NCBI RefSeq assembly: GCF_049860805.1 | Contig: NZ_CP187555.1 | Location: forward strand, 620,001 to 684,000 | Origin: Parabacteroides sp900760525 | GTDB lineage: Bacteria; Bacteroidota; Bacteroidia; Bacteroidales; Tannerellaceae | Length of the DNA: 64,000 nt | Direction of reading: 5' to 3' | Shown here: positions 1 to 8,790 of the stretch, piece by piece | Layout of the letters: each line of letters opens with the position of its first letter | How positions within the stretch are numbered: the stretch's first letter is position 1 | Notes under the pieces: model-generated | What the model was told of the DNA's origin: nothing | The model's database searches: none | What the model saw: only the letters and a program-made list of their open reading frames with translations | Position numbers and translations under genes: made by a program

Positions 1-224
1 ACAATAGAGTTGACGAAATCCCATACTTCCTTGTTGGATGTATGGAAAATATGGGCTCCGTATTTGTGAACATTGATTCCCTCTATGTTTTCACAATACA
101 GGTTTCCTCCAATATGCGGACGTTTGTCTATGACTAATGCTTTCTTTCCTGCCTGCTTTGCTTTGTAGGCGAATACGGAACCATATAGTCCGGCTCCGAC
201 AATCAGGTAATCATACTCTTTCAT
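1..224 (-). CDS. glf: UDP-galactopyranose mutase, N-terminal part (cut by window edge)
   Basis: The visible 74 residues read MKEYDYLIVGAGLYGS and carry a dinucleotide-binding G-x-G-x-x-G motif, then a second strand ending in VIDKR, an HIGGN segment and a YGAHIFHT segment. This is the typical start of flavoprotein UDP-galactopyranose mutases, which convert UDP-galactopyranose to UDP-galactofuranose for surface polysaccharides. The start ATG overlaps the stop codon of the upstream flippase gene by four bases (ATGA), so the two genes are translationally coupled. The rest of the gene lies left of the window. The family call is firm; the role in this particular glycan is inferred from the neighbours. 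Confidence 0.9.
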   Translation of the reverse strand, partial: MKEYDYLIVGAGLYGSVFAYKAKQAGKKALVIDKRPHIGGNLYCENIEGINVHKYGAHIFHTSNKEVWDFVNSI

Positions 225-1699
225 ATATGTAATTTTAATTTTGATACAAGGATATTTTTGATCTGTAAGGCAAATATATCTTTCCGGCTATAGAGGTACA
301 GGCTATAGAGGATGATCGATGCCGGTATTCCGATAAGTACTTTCAGATAGTCGTTAAGCCTTACATGATTTATTAGAAACAAAAAAAACGTTATTAGGAG
401 AGTCCCCAGGACATATTGCAGGTTTTGCCTGCTTATGAACCTGATCGGAAGGAATCTCTTTCCGATCAGGATTATTGTGACGAGTACAGACAACTCGGCT
501 ATCGAGGTGGAGAAGGCTGCGCCGTATTGGAAGTACTGGGGGATTAGTAAGTAATTCAGTGTAAAATTGATGACCGCTCCCGTCCCCGTTGCGATTATAA
601 CCAGCTTTTCTTTTCCTTGTGGATAGAGGATCTGCATACCCAGGATTCCCGATATACCGATGAAGAGAATGGTTGGGGCGATCAGTTGCAAGGTGAAGAT
701 GGAAGGATCGAAATCCGGCCCGCAAAACAGATGGATAATCGGCGTCGACATGAAGACGATTCCCGTCGCCATCGGCAGGCACAGGCAGATAATAAAGCTT
801 ACCGCCTTATCCGCCAAAGCTCTGAAATCTTTTAGTTGCCTGTTGCTGATCATATTGGAGAACCTGGGGAGAAGCACCATACCCAATGACGAGACTATTC
901 CTATGACCGCTTTTGTCACTCGTGTGGCGGCCGTATAGAATCCGACAGCCTGTTCATCTTTGAGAAAGCCCAGCATGATGGAATCGAGATTGACATAAAT
1001 ACTGATCATCAGGTTCAGAATGAATATCCGTAGAGCCGGTTTCAGATGTTTCCACAGGTTTAACTCTTTCCAAGGAATGAACAGGATGTATTTTCGTAGA
1101 CGAAAGAAGTTGAATACGTTACTCCCTACGTTTGCAATTACCAGGATGGCGGCATAGTAGAATAAGTCGTTCCTGTTTTTGACAAACACAAAGAGAGTGA
1201 CCAGAGACACAACACGGACGATCAGGGTCCGAATCGTGATATATTTGAAATCTTCTATCGCCTGATAGAACCAGGCAACTCCGATCGCGTTGAAAAATAA
1301 AGTAGCACTGAGCAACAGGAATAAAGGAACATCCACCTCAATCTTGGCAATCGTGAAAGCCAGCAGCAGCACAACCCCATAACCCGCTAATGTCAACAGG
1401 GCATGAAGCAATAGGATTTCAGTAGTCGTTTTGCTTCGTAATACCGTGTCGTCCCGTACTCTTGCAATTTCCCGTACGGCGTATAAAGGAATTCCTAATG
1501 CTGTGCATAAGGCGATGTAGTCAATAATCGACAGGAAGAACTGTACCCGCCCAATGCCTTCCGCAAATAAAATCCGTGAAGCATAAGGAAACGTAATCAA
1601 AGGGAAAAGGAGCGCCGTTACCGTATTCAGGAGGTTCAATACAAAATTTCTTTTGATTGAAGCCGCGTTGATGGGTTTGGATTTGTTCGCTATGCCCAT
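221..1699 (-). CDS. wzx: Polysaccharide flippase (Wzx-like, MOP superfamily)
   Basis: A 492-residue, very hydrophobic protein with about 12 to 14 predicted membrane helices. The N-terminal segment (FVLNLLNTVTALLFPLITFP) followed by YASRIL is typical of PST/Wzx flippases, which carry undecaprenyl-linked oligosaccharide across the inner membrane. It lies two bases downstream of the nucleotide-sugar dehydrogenase gene and overlaps glf by four bases, so it is in the same transcription unit. Length fits the family. Substrate cannot be read from sequence, but glf and the WecC-like gene suggest repeat units containing galactofuranose and an aminosugar uronic acid. Confidence 0.88.
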   Translation of the reverse strand: MGIANKSKPINAASIKRNFVLNLLNTVTALLFPLITFPYASRILFAEGIGRVQFFLSIIDYIALCTALGIPLYAVREIARVRDDTVLRSKTTTEILLLHALLTLAGYGVVLLLAFTIAKIEVDVPLFLLLSATLFFNAIGVAWFYQAIEDFKYITIRTLIVRVVSLVTLFVFVKNRNDLFYYAAILVIANVGSNVFNFFRLRKYILFIPWKELNLWKHLKPALRIFILNLMISIYVNLDSIMLGFLKDEQAVGFYTAATRVTKAVIGIVSSLGMVLLPRFSNMISNRQLKDFRALADKAVSFIICLCLPMATGIVFMSTPIIHLFCGPDFDPSIFTLQLIAPTILFIGISGILGMQILYPQGKEKLVIIATGTGAVINFTLNYLLIPQYFQYGAAFSTSIAELSVLVTIILIGKRFLPIRFISRQNLQYVLGTLLITFFLFLINHVRLNDYLKVLIGIPASIILYSLYLYSRKDIFALQIKNILVSKLKLHI

Positions 1700-1701
1700 C
1701 C

Positions 1702-2907
1702 CTATTTTTTAAACACCCCGCAAAAATCCAATATCACCTTTCCTTCGGTGTGGGGTAATGTTTTGAATTCTTTGTGGGCGACGAGGAAGGCGACGATGTC
1801 GGCGCGGGAGTAGGCATCTTCGTAGTCGGTCAGTTTGAAGACAGGATGTTCGAGAACGTTGGGTTCGACGATCAGGATGTCGGTGTCGGCTGAACGTTGG
1901 AGGACTTTCGAAGTGATGTATTTGGCTGGCGATTCGCGCAGGTCGTCGATGTCAGGCTTGAAGGCGAGACCCATCAGAGCCACTACCGGCTTGCGGTGGT
2001 GCTCGAGGAAGAAGCGGAGGATGGCGTTTTCGGTCTTTTCGGCACACCAGAACGCCTTATAGTTGTTGATCTCGCGTGCTTTCGAGATAAGCTGCGACTC
2101 GTAGGGAAACTCGGAGGTTAGGAAATAAGGATCGACGGCGATGCAATGGCCTCCCACGCCCGAACCCGGTTGCAGGATGTTGACACGCGGGTGCTTGTTG
2201 GCGAGTTCGATCAGCTCCCAGACGTTGATACCCGCCTTGTCGCAGATTAGCGAAAGCTCGTTGGCAAAAGCGATCTGGACGTCGCGCGATGAATTCTCCG
2301 TCAGCTTGCACATCTCCGCTGTCCGGGCGTTTGTCCGGTGGAGCGTCCCCTTGACGAAACGGCTGTAGAATTGTACTGCCTTTTCGGTCGATTCGGCGTT
2401 GATGCCGCCGATCACCCGGTCGTTCTGCATCAGTTCGTAGATGACGTTGCCCGGTAAGACACGCTCCGGACAGTAAGCGATATATATTTTCCCTTCCAGC
2501 TCTGGGCGCAACGCGTAGAGCAGGTTCGCCATCTTCTCGGTAGTCCCGACAGGCGAGGTCGACTCGATCACGAAGAGATCCCCCTTTTTAAGGAAAGGGG
2601 CGACCATACGGGTGGCTGCTTCGACGTATGAAATGTCCGGTTCGTGGTTGCCTTTGAACGGAGTCGGCACGACGACGAGGTACACATCGCTTTCCTCTGG
2701 AGTACCCGATGCCCTCAGTTTGCCCGATTCCACGACTTCTGCACACAACTCCTGCAAACCCGGTTCCACGATATGGATTATACCCCGGTTTGTCATATCC
2801 ACCACCTTCGGGTTTACGTCGACCCCGATGACATCAATGCCGCTTCCGGCTGCGATAATTGCGGTAGGCAGGCCGATATAGCCCAATCCCATAAAACATG
2901 CTTTCAT
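1702..2907 (-). CDS. wecC: UDP-N-acetyl-D-mannosamine dehydrogenase-like nucleotide-sugar dehydrogenase
   Basis: A 401-residue member of the UDP-glucose/UDP-ManNAc 6-dehydrogenase family, which oxidises the sugar C6 hydroxyl to a carboxylate with two NAD+. An N-terminal Rossmann motif G-x-G-x-x-G lies at residues 7-12, and the catalytic cysteine is Cys255 in GSGVGGHCIAVDP. The IYIAYCPERVLPG segment is typical of the WecC branch. I chose the ATG at 2907, giving the usual MKACFMGLGYIG start; an upstream ATG at 2940 would add 11 residues and overlap the previous gene. The substrate UDP-ManNAc is a family inference; UDP-GlcNAc or UDP-GalNAc are alternatives. Confidence 0.88.
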   Translation of the reverse strand: MKACFMGLGYIGLPTAIIAAGSGIDVIGVDVNPKVVDMTNRGIIHIVEPGLQELCAEVVESGKLRASGTPEESDVYLVVVPTPFKGNHEPDISYVEAATRMVAPFLKKGDLFVIESTSPVGTTEKMANLLYALRPELEGKIYIAYCPERVLPGNVIYELMQNDRVIGGINAESTEKAVQFYSRFVKGTLHRTNARTAEMCKLTENSSRDVQIAFANELSLICDKAGINVWELIELANKHPRVNILQPGSGVGGHCIAVDPYFLTSEFPYESQLISKAREINNYKAFWCAEKTENAILRFFLEHHRKPVVALMGLAFKPDIDDLRESPAKYITSKVLQRSADTDILIVEPNVLEHPVFKLTDYEDAYSRADIVAFLVAHKEFKTLPHTEGKVILDFCGVFKK

Positions 2908-2921
2908 TATCTGTATTTTTT

Positions 2922-4058
2922 CTAAATTCGTTTGACCCATTCTTTTCCGTTTAAAGATTCTTTTTTGTTTCCTGCCTTTTCAAACCAAATGCTCAATGCC
3001 ACCCAGATCACGATGTCGCCGGCAAACACGATATTGATATTCACGAACGACACCAGCAGGATATTGAGGCTACTGAACAGGCAGGCGATCAGGACGATGC
3101 TGATCATCGCCTTGTGTGCACTCATCCCCATGTCGAGGAATTTATGATGGATGTGGTTGCGGTCCGGTTTGAAGAGTGGCCGATGGTTGCGTGCCCGTAC
3201 GATCATTACGCGTACTACGTCGAGCATCGGCACGATCAGTGTTGAGAAGGCGATCACGATCGCCCCGGCGGAATAGTGCGCCACGTCCGGATTGTAGGAC
3301 GCATAGCGGATGGCAAGAAACGCCAGGATATAGCCCAGTGTCAGGCTTCCCGTATCGCCCATAAAAATTTTTCTCCCGTGATCCGCCTGCCCGAAAACGT
3401 TGTAATAGAAAAAGGGCACCAGTACCCCCAGCGTAGCGAACGACAGCATGGCGTATATCCACAATCCGTTGATCAGGAAGAGGCTGCCGAGCACGAGCAA
3501 TGCCGAACCACTCAGTCCCGAAGCCAGTCCGTCGATCCCGTCGATCAGGTTGATGGCGTTGGTGATAAACACGATTACGACGATAGTAAGTGGAATACCT
3601 ATCCACGATGCCAGCTCGTGCACCCCGAACAATCCGTACAGGTTGTTGATCCACAGCCCCGACAACGGCAGGAGCAAGGCCGCCACGATCTGCACCATGA
3701 ACTTCTTGGTATAACGCATCCCCACCAAATCGTCTTTAAGTCCGGCGAGGTAGAGCAGGATCACCCCGCACACCAGCAGATAAAACTCCGACAGGATATG
3801 TGTGAACAACCATAGCGGTATTTGCTGCCCGTACATATATCCCGCACAATAGAGGGCGGTAACGAACGCGAGGGAGAACAGGATTGACGGAGCGAAAGAC
3901 AATCCTCCCAGTCTTGGGATAGCCCCTTTATGTACCTTTCGGCTGTCCGGGATGTCAAAAAGTCGCTTTTTCAGCGCGACGACCAGAATCCTTGGAATAA
4001 TGATCATCGACATCAGGGCGGAAATCGTGAAGGCCAATAAAATCAATAAGTATATCAT
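2922..4058 (-). CDS. WecA/MraY-family undecaprenyl-phosphate sugar-1-phosphate transferase
   Basis: A 378-residue integral membrane protein of the polyprenyl-phosphate N-acetylhexosamine-1-phosphate transferase family, which starts glycan assembly by loading the first sugar phosphate onto undecaprenyl phosphate. Visible motifs are the cytoplasmic DD pair (residues 109-110), NAINLIDGIDGLA (about 167-179), FMGDTGSL, and the HIHH motif in the last cytoplasmic loop that separates WecA-like enzymes from MraY. It is the first gene of the minus-strand polysaccharide operon and is followed 14 bases later by the wecC-like gene. The sugar is probably GlcNAc or a related N-acetylhexosamine, by family inference. 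Confidence 0.88.
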   Translation of the reverse strand: MIYLLILLAFTISALMSMIIIPRILVVALKKRLFDIPDSRKVHKGAIPRLGGLSFAPSILFSLAFVTALYCAGYMYGQQIPLWLFTHILSEFYLLVCGVILLYLAGLKDDLVGMRYTKKFMVQIVAALLLPLSGLWINNLYGLFGVHELASWIGIPLTIVVIVFITNAINLIDGIDGLASGLSGSALLVLGSLFLINGLWIYAMLSFATLGVLVPFFYYNVFGQADHGRKIFMGDTGSLTLGYILAFLAIRYASYNPDVAHYSAGAIVIAFSTLIVPMLDVVRVMIVRARNHRPLFKPDRNHIHHKFLDMGMSAHKAMISIVLIACLFSSLNILLVSFVNINIVFAGDIVIWVALSIWFEKAGNKKESLNGKEWVKRI

Positions 4059-4923
4059 ATGACAAATCTCGGTTTATACGTGACAAAGTTCGTCAGTCAC
4101 ATGGATATGTTCTGGCGATTGTCCACTATTCTTATAGCATGGGAATTAACAAGAGGCAGGAATAAAACGTTTTGGCTTTTGATTGTAATTGTGCTATTTT
4201 AGAAACCGTTTCCTAAAAATTATGGAGAGAATGCGAAGGGTAGGATTTGTATAAACGGAAAAGAATGGGAGGTATGGTTTATGATTCAAGTCATAAATGC
4301 GAATTACTGATTAAGCGAATGGATTATGGTATGTTAATAAAGAAAATAATATTTAGCGAGTGTGCAAATGTGGTTTCCGGAAGTGACGAATAGGTATTAT
4401 ATAGCTTCCTTCCGCCCCAGTATATGAAGGATAGGATAGGGTTCACGCATTTGTAAATATTTAATAGCCAATTATTTAATGTGAACCCTGTGAAGGCTTG
4501 GACTTACCTCCGGGTAAGCGTCTCCGCGATCCCCTCTTTTTACCCGTATATAATAAGAGTATCTGCCTTTGCCGCGATGATTCAAAAATCTCAAATTTTT
4601 ATAGGGTTAACATCAAATCCCAGTTAATTAATGAGTTGCAGTAGTGTGAACCAGGATTGGTTTTATGAAAAAGGGAGACAGGAGTCATATAATATGATTC
4701 CCGTCGTGTAAAATATAGCCTATAGGGAAAAGATTATAGCCTATAGGCCGTTCGTGAATAGGTTATAACCTGTCCTGAAAAAGGTATAAGTCTTTTCCGG
4801 AAGGGATGCCGGCCTTTTTACTAAGCGGTAGGCATTCCTTTTTCTTTGTTTCCAACCTTTGGAACTAATCCCGGCAAGTCGCGCTTGACGACGAACTGAG
4901 TTGCACGGTCCGCCCTGAAACAA
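4059..4923. other. Long intergenic region upstream of the polysaccharide operon
   Basis: About 865 bases without a convincing gene. A 61-codon minus-strand frame at 4741-4926 has no recognisable product. The region presumably contains the promoter and leader of the polysaccharide operon, but I see no full TAnnTTTG box directly upstream of 4058; the closest match, near 4085, reads AACTTTG. It contains one perfect 9-base inverted repeat (listed separately). I found no UpxY/UpxZ-type antiterminator gene. Confidence 0.5.
4438..4489. repeat. Inverted repeat AGGGTTCAC / GTGAACCCT
   Basis: Perfect 9-base arms at 4438-4446 and 4481-4489 flank a 34-base AT-rich loop. A partial copy (GTGTGAACCA) occurs near 4635. 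No T-tract follows, so it is not an ordinary terminator. It could be a protein-binding site or an RNA structure in the leader of the polysaccharide operon. Confidence 0.55.
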
Positions 4924-4957
4924 CAAAGGCTGTCAATCTTTCGATAGACAGCCTTTG
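4924..4957 (-). terminator. Terminator hairpin downstream of tRNA-Ser(GCT)
   Basis: The 11-base arms CAAAGGCTGTC and GACAGCCTTTG pair perfectly around a 12-base loop. The hairpin starts four bases after the 3' end of the tRNA and is followed on the minus strand by a T-rich stretch. Confidence 0.8.
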
Positions 4958-4960
4958 GAG

Positions 4961-5047
4961 CGGAAGCGGGGGGATTCGAACCCCCGGTACCCTTACGAGT
5001 ACGTCAGTTTAGCAAACTGGTGGTTTCAGCCACTCACCCACACTTCC
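4961..5047 (-). tRNA. tRNA-Ser (anticodon GCT)
   Basis: On the minus strand the gene starts GGAAGTG and ends CGCTTCC plus discriminator G. It is 87 nt with a long variable arm, as expected for a class II serine tRNA. The anticodon loop reads TTTGCTAA, giving GCT. The T-arm GGTTCGAATCC is canonical. CCA is not encoded. A promoter lies upstream and a hairpin downstream, so it is a single-gene unit. Confidence 0.95.
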
Positions 5048-5082
5048 ATGGGTTTCGCGCTTCATTTCCTTGAATTGCGCTG

Positions 5083-5114
5083 CAAAGATATGCTTAAGTT
5101 TTTAAATACACAAA
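5083..5114 (-). promoter_or_regulatory. Bacteroidetes-type promoter for tRNA-Ser(GCT)
   Basis: On the minus strand, TTTG (5114-5111) is followed after 20 bases by TATCTTTG (5090-5083), matching the -33/-7 consensus of the Bacteroidetes primary sigma factor. It lies about 35 bases before the tRNA 5' end. Confidence 0.75.
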
Positions 5115-5312
5115 GCATTTTGTGCATTATTTTTTAAGAAAAAAACATTTCTCCCTCCACGTTGTTGGCAATCAGATGATTTCAGAATTAAAAAAGATTG
5201 CATTTGTCCTTCCGGTCGCTGTTGCAGGAATAAGTTTGAAAAGAGGTAGGGCATTCGGGAAAAAGATACTATTTTTGTGGCCGGTTCTGATATACAGCAG
5301 ACTATATATAAT

Positions 5313-6356
5313 ATGAAGAAAAAAAAGATGCGGAAGCGCACTCTCATAACCGGAATCCTTTCGTTTATCGTGCTTTTATTGGCAGGGGCGGGGTTCTGGG
5401 CATACCGTCTGGTGCTTGCGCCTGATTTCGAGCCGAGCAAGACCGTATATATTTATATTGACGGGAAGAAAGATTTCGGCGACCTCTGTCGCCAGTTGGT
5501 CGATTCTGCCGGTTGCCGGCATATCGGGAGTTTCAGGCAGCTTGCCGGAATGCTGGGATATCCCGCCAATATGCGTACCGGGCGCTACGCCGTGGAGCCG
5601 GGGATGAATAACCTGGCGCTACTCAACAACTTGCGCCGCGGGCACCAGGAGGCTACCCGGATCACCTTTAATAATATACGTTTCAAGCAGGATCTGGCCG
5701 AGCGGCTTGCCGGGCAGCTGATGATCGGGGAGGACGACCTGCTCCCTCTGCTGACCGATTCCGCCTACTGCGCTTCGCTGGGCTTTACGCCCGAGACGAT
5801 TCTTGCGTTGTTTATTCCCAACACCTACGAGGTGTACTGGAACATTTCCGCCGGGAAACTGATGCAGCGTATGCAGCGTGAATACAAGGCTTTCTGGAAC
5901 GACATCCGCCTGGCGAAAGCGAAGGAGATCGGATTGACGCCGGTCGAAGTCGCCATCCTCGCCTCCATAGTCGAGGAAGAGACGGCGGCGGCAGACGAAT
6001 ATCCCATCGTGGCAGGTCTGTATCTCAACCGGCTGCAACGCGGTATTCCTCTGCAGGCCGATCCGACCGTTAAGTTTGCCGTGGGTGACTTCTCCCTCCA
6101 GCGTATCCTGTTCGAACATTTGGAGATCGATTCTCCCTACAATACCTACAAACATGCCGGACTTCCTCCCGGGCCGCTCCGCATCCCGACGATCAGGGGG
6201 CTGGATGCCGTGCTGAACCATATGAAGCATAACTATCTTTATATGTGTGCGAAGGAAGATTTCTCCGGACGTCATAACTTTGCCGCCACCCTTGCCGAGC
6301 ATAACCGCAACGCCAACCGCTACAGGGCGGAGCTGAACAGGCGTCGCATACGATAG
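5313..6356 (+). CDS. mltG: Endolytic murein transglycosylase MltG
   Basis: A 347-residue YceG-family lytic transglycosylase that cleaves nascent peptidoglycan strands near the inner membrane and sets glycan chain length. It has a short basic N-terminus, one membrane helix (about residues 11-31), a LysM-like region and the catalytic domain. The catalytic glutamate is Glu221 in ASIVEEET, followed by VAGLYLNRLQ and PLQADPTV. I chose the ATG at 5313 (MKKKKMRKRT); the same frame opens upstream at 5277, but that would add a non-hydrophobic leader. It stands alone on the plus strand between tRNA-Ser and the iorAB unit. Confidence 0.93.
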   Translation: MKKKKMRKRTLITGILSFIVLLLAGAGFWAYRLVLAPDFEPSKTVYIYIDGKKDFGDLCRQLVDSAGCRHIGSFRQLAGMLGYPANMRTGRYAVEPGMNNLALLNNLRRGHQEATRITFNNIRFKQDLAERLAGQLMIGEDDLLPLLTDSAYCASLGFTPETILALFIPNTYEVYWNISAGKLMQRMQREYKAFWNDIRLAKAKEIGLTPVEVAILASIVEEETAAADEYPIVAGLYLNRLQRGIPLQADPTVKFAVGDFSLQRILFEHLEIDSPYNTYKHAGLPPGPLRIPTIRGLDAVLNHMKHNYLYMCAKEDFSGRHNFAATLAEHNRNANRYRAELNRRRIR

Positions 6357-6387
6357 GAGCGGCGGGCGTAAATAATGGCTTTTACCT

Positions 6388-6416
6388 TTTGATTTGTCAT
6401 AAAAGTCTTATCTTTG
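6388..6416 (+). promoter_or_regulatory. Promoter of the iorAB operon
   Basis: A TATCTTTG -7 box at 6409-6416 is preceded by TTTG at 6388-6391 (17-base gap). It lies 47 bases upstream of the iorA ATG. Confidence 0.65.
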
Positions 6417-6462
6417 TGAGTTGGATAACACAGAAAAATCAATTAAAACAAATAAACGTTAC

Positions 6463-8061
6463 ATGGAAAAACATCTATTTTTAGGGGATGAAGCCGTGGC
6501 ACAAGCTGCTATCGATGCAGGTCTGTCCGGTGTTTATGCCTATCCGGGAACCCCTTCGACCGAGATTACCGAATTTATACAAGGTTCGGCCGTCGCAAAG
6601 GAAAGGGGCATTCACTGCCGTTGGAGCGCGAATGAAAAGACTGCAATGGAAGCTGCTTTGGGTATGAGCTACGCAGGCAAGCGGGCTCTTTGCTGCATGA
6701 AACATGTGGGGCTGAACGTTGCCGCCGATTGTTTTATGAATGCTGCCATGAGCGGTATCAATGGAGGTATGATCATCATTACAGCCGATGACCCTTCGAT
6801 GCACTCTTCACAGAATGAACAGGACAACCGTATGTATGGCAACTTCGCCATGATCCCGATGCTTGAGCCGTCCAGCCAGCAGGAGGCATACGACATGGTA
6901 TATGAAGGGTTCGAATTGTCCGAAAAGCTGGGTTACCCCGTTTTGGTGCGCATCACCACCCGTATGGCTCACTCCCGTGCAGGTGTGGTCAGACGTGAAC
7001 AGAAGGTGGAGAACGAAATGCATACTCCCGAAGACGGACGTCAGCGTTTTATCCTCCTTCCGGCGCTTGCCCGCAAACGCTTCAAGACGTTGATCTCGGC
7101 ACAGGATACATTTACCGCTTCTTCCGAAGCCTCTCCCTATAATACCTATTTCGAAGGCCCGAACAAGGACCTCGGCATCATCACGACCGGTATTGCGTTT
7201 AATTACCTTTCGGAGAACTATCCTGACGGGTTCGAACATCCGGTATTGAAGATCAGTCAATACCCGCTGCCCCGCAAGATGGTCGAAAAGATCGTCAGCG
7301 AATGCAAGGAAATACTTGTCCTCGAAGAAGGTTATCCGGTAGTCGAGGAGCAATTGAAAGGTTTCCTTAGCATCGGCATCCAGGTGCATGGCCGTCTCGA
7401 CGGAACGTTGCAACGCGATGGCGAGCTGACTCCCGATGCTGTCGGCAAGGCGCTGGGCAAGCAGATCACAAGCTACTATGCCACTCCGGAAGTTGTCGAA
7501 CAGCGGCCGCCCGCATTGTGCCAGGGTTGCGGACACCGCGATATGTACGAAGCGCTGAATGAAGTGCTCGCCGGGTACAAAGGCGCCAAAGTGTTCGGCG
7601 ATATCGGCTGCTACACGTTGGGAGCTTTGCCTCCTTTCCGGGCAATCGACACTTGTATCGACATGGGGGCCTCTATCACGATGGCCAAAGGAGCTTCCGA
7701 CGCGGGCGTTTACCCGGCTGTGTCGGTGATCGGCGACTCGACGTTCACGCACTCCGGAATGACCGGCTTGCTCGATTGCGTCAATGAAAATACGAATATC
7801 ACGATCGTTATTTCCGATAACGAGACGACAGCTATGACCGGCGGACAGGACTCTGCGGGAACAGGACGCCTCGAATCGATATGTGCCGGTATCGGTGTCG
7901 ATCCGGCCCATATCCGCGTTATGGTTCCTTTGAAGAAGAACTACGACGAGATGAAAGCGATCATACGCGAAGAGATCGAATATAAAGGCGTATCTGTCTT
8001 GATCCCCCGCCGCGAATGTATCCAGACATTAACAAGAAAGAAAAAAGCAAGCAAGAAATGA
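6463..8061 (+). CDS. iorA: Indolepyruvate:ferredoxin oxidoreductase, alpha subunit, lacking the ferredoxin domain
   Basis: A 532-residue thiamine-diphosphate enzyme subunit that, with IorB, oxidatively decarboxylates aryl pyruvates (indolepyruvate, phenylpyruvate) to acyl-CoA and reduces ferredoxin. The N-terminal pyrimidine-binding domain begins MEKHLFLGDEAVAQAA; the C-terminal ThDP-binding domain shows LCQGCGHRDMYEAL, GDIGCYTLG and VIGDSTFTHSGMTGL. I chose the ATG at 6463; an in-frame TTG at 6421 is less likely. Archaeal IorA proteins carry a C-terminal two-cluster ferredoxin domain; this protein stops at IPRRECIQTLTRKKK and has no C-x-x-C-x-x-C motifs. The gene overlaps iorB by four bases. 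Confidence 0.9.
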   Translation: MEKHLFLGDEAVAQAAIDAGLSGVYAYPGTPSTEITEFIQGSAVAKERGIHCRWSANEKTAMEAALGMSYAGKRALCCMKHVGLNVAADCFMNAAMSGINGGMIIITADDPSMHSSQNEQDNRMYGNFAMIPMLEPSSQQEAYDMVYEGFELSEKLGYPVLVRITTRMAHSRAGVVRREQKVENEMHTPEDGRQRFILLPALARKRFKTLISAQDTFTASSEASPYNTYFEGPNKDLGIITTGIAFNYLSENYPDGFEHPVLKISQYPLPRKMVEKIVSECKEILVLEEGYPVVEEQLKGFLSIGIQVHGRLDGTLQRDGELTPDAVGKALGKQITSYYATPEVVEQRPPALCQGCGHRDMYEALNEVLAGYKGAKVFGDIGCYTLGALPPFRAIDTCIDMGASITMAKGASDAGVYPAVSVIGDSTFTHSGMTGLLDCVNENTNITIVISDNETTAMTGGQDSAGTGRLESICAGIGVDPAHIRVMVPLKKNYDEMKAIIREEIEYKGVSVLIPRRECIQTLTRKKKASKK

Positions 8062-8642
8062 AAGCAGATATTATATTATCCGGTGTGGGAGGACAGGGCA
8101 TCCTCTCCATCGCTGCCGTTATCGGTGAAGCCGCATTAAAAGAAGGTTTGTACATGAAACAAGCCGAAGTTCACGGAATGAGTCAGCGTGGGGGCGACGT
8201 GCAGTCCAACCTCCGTCTGTCCGACCAGCCGATTGCGTCCGATCTGATCCCGCTGGGGCAGGCCGACCTTATCATCTCGCTCGAACCGATGGAAGCGCTT
8301 CGCTACCTGCCGTATCTGAAGAAGGAGGGCTGGCTGGTGACCAATTCTGAACCTTTCATCAACATCCCCAATTATCCGGAGGTGGAAAAAGTGAGCGAAG
8401 AACTGCGGAAACTGCCGCATAAGGTCGTGCTGGATGTGGAAGCGATCGCCAAGGAGGTGGGTTCCGTCCGTGCGGCCAACATCGTGATGCTGGGAGCTGC
8501 CGCTCCCTTTATCGGGATCGAATATGACAAGATTGCCGATGGTATCCGTCGCATCTTCGGACGCAAAGGCGAAGAGATCGTCGAAATGAACCTCAAGGCT
8601 TTGAAAGCCGGCTACGATGTTGCGCAGGGTATGCAGAAATAA
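8058..8642 (+). CDS. iorB: Indolepyruvate:ferredoxin oxidoreductase, beta subunit
   Basis: A 194-residue gamma-type subunit of the 2-oxoacid:ferredoxin oxidoreductase family. It begins MKADIILSGVGGQGIL, the diagnostic G-x-G-G-Q-G motif of this domain, followed by EVHGMSQRGGDVQSNLRLS. It completes the IorAB complex for amino-acid-derived aryl pyruvate oxidation. The start ATG (8058) overlaps the iorA stop as ATGA, which fixes the start and implies translational coupling. No other subunit lies in the unit, but a flavodoxin/ferredoxin protein lies about 660 bases downstream on the same strand. Confidence 0.92.
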   Translation: MKADIILSGVGGQGILSIAAVIGEAALKEGLYMKQAEVHGMSQRGGDVQSNLRLSDQPIASDLIPLGQADLIISLEPMEALRYLPYLKKEGWLVTNSEPFINIPNYPEVEKVSEELRKLPHKVVLDVEAIAKEVGSVRAANIVMLGAAAPFIGIEYDKIADGIRRIFGRKGEEIVEMNLKALKAGYDVAQGMQK

Positions 8643-8666
8643 TAAAATGCCAACAGGGGAAGTTTT

Positions 8667-8763
8667 CCGGTTGCCGGAAAGTTTCTCCTGTTGATTTTGG
8701 GCTTTACCGGCTGCCGGAGAGCTTCGCCGAACGATTTAGGATGTTTCCGACTGCCGGAAGCTC
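8667..8763 (+). repeat. 40-base imperfect tandem repeat, about 2.4 copies
   Basis: Units start at 8667, 8707 and 8747 with CCGGTTGCCGG, CCGGCTGCCGG and CCGACTGCCGG, each followed by an AG(TT/CT)TC-type stretch. The period is exactly 40 bases. It fills most of the 148-base gap between iorB and the thioredoxin-like gene. Each unit contains a small palindrome (CCGG...CCGG), so the RNA could fold. No function is recognised. Confidence 0.7.
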
Positions 8764-8790
8764 CACAAACAAAAAATAAACAATGATAAG

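Noticed and set aside
4741..4926. A 61-codon minus-strand frame
   Set aside because: Overlaps the tRNA terminator hairpin, is rich in Arg/Lys/Ser without structure, and has no promoter or conserved motif.
6808..7911. A 367-codon frame antisense to iorA
   Set aside because: Shadow of a GC-rich real gene; biased composition rich in Arg and His, no domains and no start signal.
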